Shown here: positions 53,065-61,934 of the stretch, in pieces | Position numbering within the stretch: position 1 is the stretch's first letter | How the letters are laid out: each line of letters begins with the position of its first letter | Assembly: GCF_042611095.1 (NCBI RefSeq) | Contig: NZ_JBHFPV010000007.1 | Coordinates: forward strand, 1-63,651 | Reading direction: 5' to 3' | Source: Meishania litoralis | GTDB taxonomy: Bacteria > Bacteroidota > Bacteroidia > Flavobacteriales > Flavobacteriaceae | DNA: 63,651 nt | Translations under genes and position numbers: made by a program | The notes under the pieces: model-generated | The model's input: only the letters and a program-made list of their open reading frames with translations | What the model was told of the DNA's origin: nothing | Databases searched by the model: none

Positions 53065-53474
53065 GATGGATTTTGAATGTTGAACTACGGTGAAGAAAGA
53101 CAATTTAATATTAGAAAAGACTTGTGAATTTTCGCTTTCTTTTATTGAACTGTACAAAGAGCTGAATTTTAAAAAAGAATACATTCTATCCAAACAATTA
53201 TTAAGTAGTGGAACTAGCGTAGGGGCCAATGTTCATGAGGCGACCGCGGCTCAATCTAAAAAAGATTTTACCCATAAAATGTCCATAGCCTCAAAAGAGG
53301 CCAGGGAAACAAAATATTGGCTCAAACTTTAAAGCATTTCAAACTAGTAGATACAGATAGCACAAATGAGCTAGAAGAAGTTGAATCCATCATGAATATC
53401 AAAACAAAAATTGTAAAGACTTCTCAGGAAAAATTATGAAATCCAACATTTAAAATTTAGAATTCAAAATCATC
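53065..53474 (+). pseudogene. frameshifted four-helix-bundle (23S rRNA-intervening type) gene
   Basis: Starts with GTG at 53090: VKKDNLILEKTCEFSLSFIE, then LSKQLLSSGTSVGANVHEAT, AAQSKKDFTHKMSIASKEAR, ETKYWLKL and a TAA stop at 53330-53332. The family's final helix (LKHFKLVDTDSTNELEEVES, then IMNIKTKIVKTSQEKL) continues in another frame to 53439, so one T is probably missing near 53328. The protein family is the four-helix bundle found with 23S rRNA intervening sequences and diversity-generating retroelements. Flanking bases form an imperfect inverted repeat (53065-53078 and 53462-53474), which suggests insertion as a unit. Confidence 0.8.
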
Positions 53475-53480
53475 AAAAAG

Positions 53481-55286
53481 ATGGAAGCAAAAGAAAAAGA
53501 TATCCTCCGCGGTGGTCAATTCCTCGTAAAGGAAACCAAATGTGAAGACATATTCACTTTGGAAGACTTGTCGGAAGAGCAAAAAATGATGCGCGACAGT
53601 ACCAAAGAATTTGTTGACCGCGAACTTTGGGCGCACTGGGAGCGCTTTGAGAAAAAAGATTACGCGTACACTGAAGAATGCATGCGCAAGGCCGGCGAAC
53701 TCGGGTTATTGAGCGTAGCCGTACCCGAGGCCTATGGTGGCATGGGCATGGGCTTTGTATCGACCATGTTGGTGTGTGACTATATTTCGGGCGCTACAGG
53801 TTCGTTCAGCACGGCTTTCGGTGCCCATACGGGAATCGGAACCATGCCGATAACCCTTTACGGTACCGAAGAACAAAAACAAAAATATGTCCCCAAATTG
53901 GCTTCGGGCGAATGGTTCGGTGCCTATTGCTTGACAGAACCGGGAGCTGGATCCGACGCGAATTCGGGAAAGACGAAGGCCGTGCTGTCCGATGATGGAA
54001 AATACTATAGTATTTCAGGACAAAAAATGTGGATTTCCAATGCAGGTTTCTGCAATATGTTCATCGTTTTTGCCAGAATCGAAGATGACAAGAACATCAC
54101 CGGGTTTATCGTAGAGAACGACCCTGAAAATGGAATTTCCCTAGGGGACGAGGAAAAAAAGCTCGGTATTCACTCCTCCTCCACCCGACAAGTATTTTTC
54201 AGCGACACCAAGGTGCCGGTCGAGAATATGCTTTCGGAACGTGGCAATGGCTTCAAAATTGCAATGAATGCCTTGAACATAGGTCGCATCAAACTAGCGG
54301 CTGCATGTTTGGAAGCACAACGCCGCGTTATTAACGAGGCCGTAAAATATGCCAATGAACGTATTCAGTTCAAGACCCCTATCATGAACTTTGGGGCCAT
54401 AAAGGCAAAAGTTGCCAACATGGCCACGAATGCCTATGCGGGAGATTCTGCATGCTATAGGGCGGCAAAAAACATTGAGGACCGAATAGCGATCCGCGAA
54501 GCGGCCGGCAATTCGCACCAAGAGGCCGAACTCAAAGGGGTCGAAGAATATGCCATTGAATGCTCCATACTCAAGGTTGCCGTTTCAGAAGATGTTCAGC
54601 ATACCACTGATGAAGGCCTACAGATTTTCGGAGGTATGGGCTTTAGTGCCGAAGCCCCTATGGAAAAGGCCTGGCGCGATGCAAGAATAGCACGTATCTA
54701 TGAGGGCACCAACGAGATCAACAGAATGTTGTCTGTTGGTATGCTCATCAAAAAAGCCATGAAAGGCCATGTAGACCTTTTAGGGCCTGCCACCGCCGTA
54801 GGCGAAGAATTGATGGGGATACCTTCATTCGATGCACCCGACTTTTCACAATTGTTCGCTGAGGAAAAAGATCTAATCGCCCGACTCAAAAAGGTTCTCC
54901 TGATGGTCGCCGGTAGTGCCGTTCAAAAATTCGGTCCTGAACTTGAAAAACACCAACAGTTGATGTTGGCCGCGGCCGATATTTTGATTGAAATCTATAT
55001 GGCGGAAAGCACCATCCTTAGAACTGAAAAAAATGCAAAACGTTTCGGGGAAGAAGCCCAAGCCACCCAAATAGCAATGGCCAAGCTGTATCTCTACAAT
55101 GCGACCGAAACCATTATTCAAAAAGGCAAGGAAGGCATCGTTTCCTTTGCCGAAGGTGATGAACAGCGCATGATGCTCATGGGTCTAAAACGTTTCACAA
55201 AGTATACCAATAACCCGAACGTAGCCGCTTTGCGAACCCAAATTGCGGACAAAGTGGCTGCTGACAACGGTTACACCTTTGACTAA
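53481..55286 (+). CDS. acyl-CoA dehydrogenase
   Basis: A 601-residue acyl-CoA dehydrogenase, longer than the 380-residue short-chain type, as in long- or very-long-chain enzymes. Motifs: CLTEPGAGSDANSGKTKAVL (FAD/substrate loop), YSISGQKMWISNAGF, and the catalytic Glu in ARIARIYEGTNEINRM (about residue 407). The C-terminal about 170 residues form the extra helical domain of the VLCAD-type proteins. It introduces the trans-2 double bond, the first step of beta-oxidation, and passes electrons to ETF. It ends the operon at an intrinsic terminator. Confidence 0.93.
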   Translation: MEAKEKDILRGGQFLVKETKCEDIFTLEDLSEEQKMMRDSTKEFVDRELWAHWERFEKKDYAYTEECMRKAGELGLLSVAVPEAYGGMGMGFVSTMLVCDYISGATGSFSTAFGAHTGIGTMPITLYGTEEQKQKYVPKLASGEWFGAYCLTEPGAGSDANSGKTKAVLSDDGKYYSISGQKMWISNAGFCNMFIVFARIEDDKNITGFIVENDPENGISLGDEEKKLGIHSSSTRQVFFSDTKVPVENMLSERGNGFKIAMNALNIGRIKLAAACLEAQRRVINEAVKYANERIQFKTPIMNFGAIKAKVANMATNAYAGDSACYRAAKNIEDRIAIREAAGNSHQEAELKGVEEYAIECSILKVAVSEDVQHTTDEGLQIFGGMGFSAEAPMEKAWRDARIARIYEGTNEINRMLSVGMLIKKAMKGHVDLLGPATAVGEELMGIPSFDAPDFSQLFAEEKDLIARLKKVLLMVAGSAVQKFGPELEKHQQLMLAAADILIEIYMAESTILRTEKNAKRFGEEAQATQIAMAKLYLYNATETIIQKGKEGIVSFAEGDEQRMMLMGLKRFTKYTNNPNVAALRTQIADKVAADNGYTFD

Positions 55287-55318
55287 TTCAGATTATCACT
55301 TCAGAAACAGAAGTAAAG

Positions 55319-55348
55319 AACCGTTCCAATTTGGAGCGGTTTTTTTTA
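55319..55348 (+). terminator. intrinsic terminator of the fad operon
   Basis: AACCGTTCC (55319-55327), loop AATTT, GGAGCGGTT (55333-55341), a 9-bp stem with one G-T pair, then a run of T to 55348. Confidence 0.88.
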
Positions 55349-55465
55349 TGTGCACCTGACAAAAAGGTTATGAAATTCGAGGCCGTAAATGCCGGGACAA
55401 TTAAGTTTTAACGACAAATCAAAAATCAAGTTGTCACAAATGAAAATACCGATTACATTTATCAT

Positions 55466-56908
55466 ATGGACACAAGCCTTCTTAAAAAAGCCTATTCCCC
55501 GGAAGCGTTCAGGGAGCAAGGCCATCGATTGGTCGATCTACTGGCCGATCATTTAACGGACACCTCTAGTGGTAAGTCAAATAAAACGATTGCATGGAAC
55601 CTTCCCGAAAAGGAACATGAATACTGGGCCGATTTTCTGGAAAATGGTAATGAGCAAAACTTTTTTCAAACAGTTATCGCGCGTACCACACACGTCCATA
55701 ATCCCAAGTACATGGGGCATCAGGTGGCACCGACCGCCCCCATGGCCGCGCTTGCGGGCTTACTAAGTTCTTTTCTGAACAACGGCATGGCCGTCTATGA
55801 AATGGGTATGTCAAGCTCGGCCATTGAGAGGATCGTGACCGATCTGCTTTGCAAAAAAATAGGTTTTACGACGAGCGCTAGGGGCTTTTTGACCTCTGGT
55901 GGCACCCTTGCCAATCTTACCGCCCTACTTTCGGCAAGAAAGGCCCAAGTCGAACATGACGTCTGGATCAGTGGCCATGGCGAACCACTGGGCGTCATGG
56001 TCAGTGAAGAGGCGCACTACTGTGTTGATCGTGCGGCAAGGATCATGGGACTGGGCGAGCAAGGAATCATTAAAGTTCCGGTTAAAACCGATTATTCGAT
56101 GGACACTTCAAAGCTTGAAGCGTGTTATCAAAAAGCCGTGGAAGATGGAATCCGTATTTTTGCCATTGTAGGAAGTGCCCCTTCGACCGCAACGGGCATT
56201 TATGATGATCTCGACGAGATTGCGAAATTTGCCCAAAAACATGGCCTGTGGTTCCATGTTGATGGCGCCCACGGCGGAGCGGCCATTTTTTCAAAAAAAT
56301 ACAGTTCTACCGTAAAGGGAATCGAATGCGCCGACTCCGTTGTCATAGACGGTCACAAAATGATGATGATGCCCATAATCACCACGGCATTGCTCTTCAA
56401 AAACGGCGGTCATTCGCACACGACCTTCAGTCAGAAGGCCGATTATTTATTGGAGCAAGCGGAAGGCGAAGATTGGTATAATTTGGCCAAGCGCACCTTT
56501 GAATGTACCAAAACAATGATGAGCCTCTATTGGTTTATCCTATTCAAAACGTACGGTAATGCCATTTTTGATGAATACGTGACCCATCAATACGATCTTG
56601 GCCAACGGTTCGGGAAAATCATACAAGAAAATCCCGATTTCGAATTGGCGGTACCCCCGGCATCTAATATTGTTTGCTTTCGATATATCACGGACAGTTT
56701 GAGCGATGACGAACTAAATATCCTAAATAAAACCATTCGCAAAGCATTGTTGGAAGATGGCGAGTTTTATATGGTACAGACCACGCTAAAGGGAATACAC
56801 TATTTACGGTGCACGATAATGAATCCGTTTACGACGGAAGTGCATTTGGCACAACTGCTCCAAAAAATCAAAAAGACGGCGAAAGAAATTGAGCTTTCCA
56901 GGGTGTAA
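55466..56908 (+). CDS. PLP-dependent group II decarboxylase-like enzyme
   Basis: A 480-residue fold-type I PLP enzyme of the aromatic/glutamate/diaminobutyrate decarboxylase family. Evidence: VAPTAPMAALAGLLSSFLNN, GFLTSGGTLANLTALLSARK, FHVDGAHGGAAIF (Asp for PLP nitrogen) and SVVIDGHKMMMMP with the PLP Lys (near residue 298). Cytoplasmic. Its substrate (an aromatic or diamino acid) cannot be told from sequence. It stands alone between the fad operon and the truncated GH15 gene. Confidence 0.88.
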   Translation: MDTSLLKKAYSPEAFREQGHRLVDLLADHLTDTSSGKSNKTIAWNLPEKEHEYWADFLENGNEQNFFQTVIARTTHVHNPKYMGHQVAPTAPMAALAGLLSSFLNNGMAVYEMGMSSSAIERIVTDLLCKKIGFTTSARGFLTSGGTLANLTALLSARKAQVEHDVWISGHGEPLGVMVSEEAHYCVDRAARIMGLGEQGIIKVPVKTDYSMDTSKLEACYQKAVEDGIRIFAIVGSAPSTATGIYDDLDEIAKFAQKHGLWFHVDGAHGGAAIFSKKYSSTVKGIECADSVVIDGHKMMMMPIITTALLFKNGGHSHTTFSQKADYLLEQAEGEDWYNLAKRTFECTKTMMSLYWFILFKTYGNAIFDEYVTHQYDLGQRFGKIIQENPDFELAVPPASNIVCFRYITDSLSDDELNILNKTIRKALLEDGEFYMVQTTLKGIHYLRCTIMNPFTTEVHLAQLLQKIKKTAKEIELSRV

Positions 56909-56941
56909 TCATCCCCCTTAATCCCGAACCGTTCGTTAAAA

Positions 56942-57580
56942 TCATTCCCGCATGGATTCCAAAATTGTTTCTTCGGTCTCTTTGTTCGAAAAGTTTACCG
57001 CACATTCGATAAGGGCAAGATGCGAATATGCCTGAGGAAAATTACCCAACAGTCTTTTACTTTTGAAATCAATGTCTTCGCTAAACAAGCCCAAATGGTT
57101 GCTATAACCCATCATTCGGTCGAAATGGCGCATTGCTTTTTCTTCCTCGCCGATTTTGAAAAGGCTGTTGATGAACCAAAAGGTGCAGATCGTGAACGAA
57201 GAAGATGGTAGTCCGAAATCGTCCTCGTTCTTGTAGCGATACAGCAATCCGTCATTGCTCAATTCCTTCTCAATGGCCCTGACCGTACTTATGAACTTTG
57301 GGTCTTTGGCATTAATAAATCCGTAAGATTCCATAAGTAATACAGAAGCATCCAGGTGCTGCGAACCATAAGACAGTACAAAAGCGTTCACTTCGGGGTT
57401 CCAGGCATTCTCATGGATATCTTCGCGGATCTCTTGTTCAAGTGCCGCCCATTTTTCAAGTTTCCGGGTCTTCTTGAGGATACGGGCTATTTTTATCGCT
57501 CGATCTATGGCCACCCAACACAGTACCTTTGAGAAAGTAAAATGCCTGTCCTCGGTACGGAATTCCCAAATGCCTTTCCT
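56942..57580 (-). pseudogene. C-terminal fragment of a GH15 glycoside hydrolase
   Basis: About 213 residues of the alpha/alpha-barrel of a GH15 glucoamylase/trehalase-type enzyme: GIWEFRTEDRHFTFSKVLCW, VAIDRAIKIARIL, FGLPSSSFTICTFWFINSLF and GLFSEDIDFKSKRLLGNFPQ, AYSHLALIECAVNFS. The intact enzyme is about 600 residues. The 5' part is missing: the frame meets a stop at 57581-57583 just before a palindromic repeat block. A start at 57514 would yield a protein without the first half of the barrel, so it is counted as a pseudogene. Confidence 0.85.
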
Positions 57581-57590
57581 TTAGATCATT

Positions 57591-57672
57591 ATCCCCTCCT
57601 AATCTCCCCAAAGGGGAGGGATTGCGACGAATTGCATGCTCCCCTCCTTTGGAGGGGTTGGGTGAGAACAAC
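57591..57672. repeat. palindromic GGGGAG-type intergenic repeat (MITE-like)
   Basis: Contains two hairpins, CTCCCCAAAGGGGAG (57604-57618) and CCCCTCCTTTGGAGGGG (57641-57657), with related sequence on both sides and GGTTGGGTGAGAA at the end. This type of GC-rich palindromic repeat recurs in genomes of Bacteroidota. It sits exactly where the GH15 reading frame is cut. Confidence 0.65.
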
Positions 57673-57769
57673 ATAGGCCAACTTACATTCGGTTCCAAAT
57701 CCTTCCCCTTTACGTGATAGTAGTTTAATTTTTAATACATTGTCAAGGCTAAATCGAATACAATTAAAA

Positions 57770-59101
57770 ATGAGAAAATTACTTTTTTCAGGTTTTATGA
57801 CCTTTTCCCTCTTTCTATCCGCGCAGACCGATCCACGTATCTATGATATCATCGGGGCCGTTTCAAAAGAACGCATCAAGGCCGATGTGACCAAGCTTGC
57901 CAATTTCGGCACGCGACATACGCTCAGCGATACGGTATCGCAGACACGGGGCATAGGTGCCGCCAGACGATGGATAAAATCGGAGTTCGAAAAAACATCG
58001 GCCGCCTGCAACGGTTGTTTGGATGTTTTCTATCAAAAAGACCTGGTCAAAAAAGGGGAAAACGAACGCATTGTACATGATGTTTGGGTGGTCAATGTGG
58101 TAGCCGTACAGAAAGGTACCAAATACCCGAATCGCTATATCATTATGAGCGGTGATATCGATTCACGGGTCAGCGATCCTACCAATTTTACCGATGATTC
58201 ACCCGGTGCCAACGACAATGCCAGCGGAATGGCGGGCACTTTGGAAGCCGCCCGGGTACTTTCAAAGTACCAATTCGAGAACAGCATCATCTATGTGGGC
58301 TTATCGGGAGAGGAACAAGGACTTTTCGGGGGCAAGGGCCTTGCCGCCCATGCCAAGGCAAAAGGATGGGAAATCATCGGTATTCTCAACAACGACATGA
58401 TCGGAAACATTACGGGAGTCGATGGCATTGTCAGCAATGTCGATTTTCGGATCTTCTCGGAACCCGTCCCTCCTACCGAAACGGAAAAAGAACGAAACGC
58501 CCGTCGCTTCTATGGCGGCGAGGTCGATGGCATTTCGCGACAGCTCGCCCGCTATGTGCATAAGACCACCAAAAAATATATGCCCGAAATGAACCCGATG
58601 ATGGTCTACCGTCTCGATCGTTTTGGCCGTGGCGGACACCACCGTCCGTTTAACGATGCGGGTTATGCCGGAATTCGTATCATGGAAGCCCATGAAAACT
58701 ATACCCAACAACATCAGGATATTCGAACCGAGGATGGAATTGCATACGGTGACGTTCTGGAACACGTAAATTTCGACTACGCCAGAAAACTGACCGCGGT
58801 CAATGCCATTAACCTGGCATCGCTGGCCTGGGCTCCTCCGGCACCGAAAGAGGTAAAGATCGGCGGTATCGTACAGCCTTCCGCAAAATTTCAATGGAGC
58901 AAAGTCGATGGGGCGAAAGGCTACAAAATCTATTGGCGCGATACGACTAGCCCAACATGGGACTACAGCCGCTATGTGGGCGATGTGACCGAATATACGC
59001 TGAACGGAATCGTAATCGACAATTATTTCTTTGGGATTTCAGCCGTTGGAAAAGACGGTTTTGAGAGTCCCGTAGTTTTTCCGAACGGAATTTTTAGGTA
59101 A
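57770..59101 (+). CDS. exported M28-family metallopeptidase with fibronectin-like C-terminus
   Basis: A 443-residue exported aminopeptidase (signal peptide cut near LFLSAQTD). Zinc-site motifs of M28: IIMSGDIDSRVSDP (first ligand region; the usual His-x-Asp here reads Asp-x-Asp), SPGANDNASGMAGTLEAARV (bridging Asp), LSGEEQGLFGGKGLA (catalytic EE), and ILNNDMIGN. The C-terminal about 90 residues (APPAPKEVKIGG to the end) are a fibronectin III-like domain. The D-x-D in place of H-x-D is worth noting. It begins a row of exported hydrolases with the next two genes. Confidence 0.85.
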   Translation: MRKLLFSGFMTFSLFLSAQTDPRIYDIIGAVSKERIKADVTKLANFGTRHTLSDTVSQTRGIGAARRWIKSEFEKTSAACNGCLDVFYQKDLVKKGENERIVHDVWVVNVVAVQKGTKYPNRYIIMSGDIDSRVSDPTNFTDDSPGANDNASGMAGTLEAARVLSKYQFENSIIYVGLSGEEQGLFGGKGLAAHAKAKGWEIIGILNNDMIGNITGVDGIVSNVDFRIFSEPVPPTETEKERNARRFYGGEVDGISRQLARYVHKTTKKYMPEMNPMMVYRLDRFGRGGHHRPFNDAGYAGIRIMEAHENYTQQHQDIRTEDGIAYGDVLEHVNFDYARKLTAVNAINLASLAWAPPAPKEVKIGGIVQPSAKFQWSKVDGAKGYKIYWRDTTSPTWDYSRYVGDVTEYTLNGIVIDNYFFGISAVGKDGFESPVVFPNGIFR

Positions 59102-59120
59102 ACACCAAAGCGCTTTTAGC

Positions 59121-59966
59121 ATGTACGAGTTTAGCAATGACAAGCTTCTGATGATCCATGCCGATGATGCGGGGTTGTCCACTTCAGAAAACCAAGCGAC
59201 CATCGAGGCACTCCAAACAGGTTCGGTGACCTCTTACAGTTTAATGGTACCCTGCCCTTGGTTTTACGAAATGGCGCAATTTGCCCTGGCAAACCCAGAA
59301 TTTGATTATGGCATTCATTTGACGTTGACCTGCGAATGGAAAAACTACAAATTCGGCCCTGTCCTATCCAAAGAACAGGTACCAAGTCTCGTGGACAAGA
59401 ACGGCCATTTTCAAAAAAATAGGGCACTGTTTCAAGAAAAGGCTCGGGTCGAGGAAGCGGAAAAAGAACTATCGGCGCAAATCGAAAAAGCGTTGGACCT
59501 CGGACTCAAACCCAGCCATTTGGATTGCCACATGTATAGTGTGGCGACCAGTGCCGAATTGATTTCGGCGTACAAGAATTTGGGCAAAAAGTACGATCTT
59601 CCCGTACTTCTCAGTAAAGAGCTGATGGCATTTGTGGGGTTCGGGGCCGAAACCGCTTTGGAAGATGACGATTTGTTGGTCGACCATCTTTACGTTGGGG
59701 AATATCAATATTTTGAAAAAGGAAATCTAAAGAAATTTTACGGTGATATTCTGGACAATATGGAAGCGGGATTCAATATGATATTAATTCACCCCGCCTT
59801 CGATACCCACGAAATGAAAAGCATTACCGAAGACCATCCGAATTTTGGCTCGGAATGGCGCCAACAAGATTTTGAGTATTTTACGGGCCAAGAATGCAAA
59901 TCTAAAATTAAGGAAAATGGCATACAACTTGTTTCCTGGAAGGATATCATGTCATATAAAACATAA
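59121..59966 (+). CDS. ChbG/HpnK-like carbohydrate deacetylase
   Basis: A 281-residue YdjC/ChbG family protein. The metal-binding motifs are visible: LLMIHADDAGLSTSEN (Asp pair), DYGIHLTLTCEWK (His), LDCHMYS (His) and MILIHPAFD near the end. ChbG removes an acetyl group from chitooligosaccharides, and HpnK acts on hopanoid sugars. It has no signal peptide, so it is cytoplasmic. It lies 19 bp behind the M28 gene and 4 bp before the M1 gene, so it is cotranscribed. Confidence 0.87.
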   Translation: MYEFSNDKLLMIHADDAGLSTSENQATIEALQTGSVTSYSLMVPCPWFYEMAQFALANPEFDYGIHLTLTCEWKNYKFGPVLSKEQVPSLVDKNGHFQKNRALFQEKARVEEAEKELSAQIEKALDLGLKPSHLDCHMYSVATSAELISAYKNLGKKYDLPVLLSKELMAFVGFGAETALEDDDLLVDHLYVGEYQYFEKGNLKKFYGDILDNMEAGFNMILIHPAFDTHEMKSITEDHPNFGSEWRQQDFEYFTGQECKSKIKENGIQLVSWKDIMSYKT

Positions 59967-59970
59967 AAAA

Positions 59971-61593
59971 ATGACCAAATACCTATCGATAGTATTATTT
60001 TTTCTCTGCGGAATATCAGTAAAAGCCCAGCAATTTACCGAACAAGATACACTCAGGGGAAGTATTACCGGAGAACGCGCCTGGTGGGACCTAAACTACT
60101 ACCATCTCGATATCGAGATCAAACCCGACGAAAAATATATCTCGGGATCGAACCTGGTACGGTACAAAGTCTTGAATTCGGCCCAAGTCATGCAGATCGA
60201 CCTGCAACCGCCCCTGAAAATAGAAAAAGTCACCCAAGACGGCAAAGCGCTCGATTTTTCCTCAAAGACCAATGCACACTTCATCAAATTGGAAAAACCA
60301 CAAAAAGTCGGGGATTTTAATGAAATCGTAATACACTATTCCGGCAATCCCAAAGAGGCCGTACGCGCCCCATGGGACGGCGGCTTTTCGTGGTCGAAAG
60401 ATAAAAACGGTAAGCACTTCGTCGCTACTTCGTGCCAAGGTCTGGGCGCCAGCGTCTGGTGGCCCAATAAAGACCACATGTACGACGAGGTCGATAGTAT
60501 GTTGATCAGTGTCAAGGTTCCGAAAGATTTGATGGACGTTTCGAACGGGCGTCTTCGCAAAATCGACGAAGCTACCGACAGCAAGACCTATCATTGGTTC
60601 GTGGCGAACCCCATCAACAATTACGGCGTCAATGTCAATATTGGCGACTACGTACATTTCGGAGAAAAATACCAGGGAGAACAAGGTCCATTGACCCTTG
60701 ACTATTATGTATTACGGGACAATCTTGAAAAGGCCAAGGAACAGTTCAAACAGGCCCCGATGATGATGAAGGCCTTTGAACATTGGTTCGGCCCCTACCC
60801 TTTTTATAAAGACGGTTTTAAATTGGTTGAAGTGCCTTATTTGGGCATGGAACACCAAAGCTCGGTCACTTATGGCAACCAATACCAAAATGGCTATTTG
60901 GGCAACGACCTATCGAATACCGGCCAAGGACTCAAATTCGATTTTATCATCATACACGAATCGGGCCATGAATGGTTCGCCAATAACATTACCTATCGCG
61001 ATATTGCCGATATGTGGGTCCATGAAGGCTTTACGGCCTACTCGGAAAACCTTTACCTCGATTATTACCATGGTTCAGAAGTGGCGGCCGATTATGTTAT
61101 CGGTACCCGGGCGAACATTCAAAACGACCGGCCCATTATCGGGAAATACGGCGTAAACCATGGCGGGTCGGGCGATATGTATTATAAAGGGGCCAACATG
61201 CTGCACACCCTTCGACAATTGATCGATGATGACGAAAAATGGCGGCAGATCTTGCGCGGACTCAACAAAGATTTTTACCATCAGACCGTGACCACCCAAC
61301 AAATCGAAAACTACATAAGCGAGAAATCGGGGATGGATCTTTCAAAGGTTTTCGACCAATACCTGCGTACGACGCAAATACCCGTATTTGAATACCAAAT
61401 GGAAGATGGCAATGTCATCAAATACCGATGGAAGAACACAGTCGAAGGCTTTGCCATGCCGTTACGGGTTTTTGTAGACGGAAAACCGTTATGGCTTACC
61501 CCAACCACGGAATGGAAAACGGAAACCGCCGACCCCAATGCCACGACGTTTAAGGTCGACCGCAATTTTTATATCGATAAAAAGGAAAAATAG
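59971..61593 (+). CDS. exported M1-family metallopeptidase
   Basis: A 540-residue exported aminopeptidase (signal peptide MTKYLSIVLFFLCGISVKAQ). The N-terminal beta domain (YYHLDIEIKPDEKYISGSNL) precedes the gluzincin catalytic domain with VPYLGMEHQSSVTYG (GxMEN-like, His for Asn), the zinc motif IIHESGHEWFANNI (about residue 328) and the second Glu in MWVHEGFTAYSENLY. It is shorter than the usual 600-900-residue M1 enzymes because the long C-terminal helical domain is absent. An upstream in-frame start at 59845 overlaps the deacetylase gene and is rejected. Confidence 0.9.
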   Translation: MTKYLSIVLFFLCGISVKAQQFTEQDTLRGSITGERAWWDLNYYHLDIEIKPDEKYISGSNLVRYKVLNSAQVMQIDLQPPLKIEKVTQDGKALDFSSKTNAHFIKLEKPQKVGDFNEIVIHYSGNPKEAVRAPWDGGFSWSKDKNGKHFVATSCQGLGASVWWPNKDHMYDEVDSMLISVKVPKDLMDVSNGRLRKIDEATDSKTYHWFVANPINNYGVNVNIGDYVHFGEKYQGEQGPLTLDYYVLRDNLEKAKEQFKQAPMMMKAFEHWFGPYPFYKDGFKLVEVPYLGMEHQSSVTYGNQYQNGYLGNDLSNTGQGLKFDFIIIHESGHEWFANNITYRDIADMWVHEGFTAYSENLYLDYYHGSEVAADYVIGTRANIQNDRPIIGKYGVNHGGSGDMYYKGANMLHTLRQLIDDDEKWRQILRGLNKDFYHQTVTTQQIENYISEKSGMDLSKVFDQYLRTTQIPVFEYQMEDGNVIKYRWKNTVEGFAMPLRVFVDGKPLWLTPTTEWKTETADPNATTFKVDRNFYIDKKEK

Positions 61594-61689
61594 AAAAAAT
61601 GCCAATAACGCCCTGCGATCGGCTCTTCTGGCCGGGGAGTTCGGTTTACACATGCTCATACGGACGCGTACCTTGAATTTGTTCTCCGA

Positions 61690-61777
61690 ACGCAATTATC
61701 CAAAGACCACGATGATCTATACGCACGTTTCGACCGGCAGTTTGCAACGTATAACGAACCCTTTTGACAAATTGTAG
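61690..61777 (+). pseudogene. C-terminal remnant of a tyrosine recombinase
   Basis: The last part of a frame reads NYPKTTMIYTHVSTGSLQRI, then TNPFDKL and a TAG stop. This is the extreme C-terminus of a tyrosine recombinase: TTMIYTHV contains the catalytic Tyr, and the terminal NPFDKL resembles the SPLDxL end of integron and Xer-like integrases. Upstream bases (61594-61690) hold only degenerate sequence, without the Arg-His-Arg motifs. A 21-bp perfect palindrome (61844-61864) follows. Confidence 0.7.
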
Positions 61778-61918
61778 GCCATTTCTTAATTTCGGCGCAT
61801 GACTAGGATGGTTATGGCTGTAATATTTGGGTTTATTAGGAATGTGTGTTTTAATAAAACACACTAGTAGTCGACAATATTAGCAAAAAAGTGAAGAAAC
61901 CCTACCACATATAAATAA

Positions 61919-61928
61919 GTTAGCTACA
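61919..61928 (+). repeat. cassette-type core site, 5' end of unit A
   Basis: GTTAGCTACA lies just before the ATG at 61935 and is the exact reverse complement of TGTAGCTAAC (62728-62737) after the gene's stop codon. It marks the 5' boundary of unit A. GTTAGCT fits the integron core consensus GTTRRRY except at the third degenerate position (C for R). Confidence 0.55.
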
Positions 61929-61934
61929 ATTTGA

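Noticed and set aside
61844..61864. 21-bp palindrome after the recombinase scrap as a possible recombination site or terminator
   Set aside because: No T-run and no second copy in the window; it has no link to the cassette ends other than proximity.
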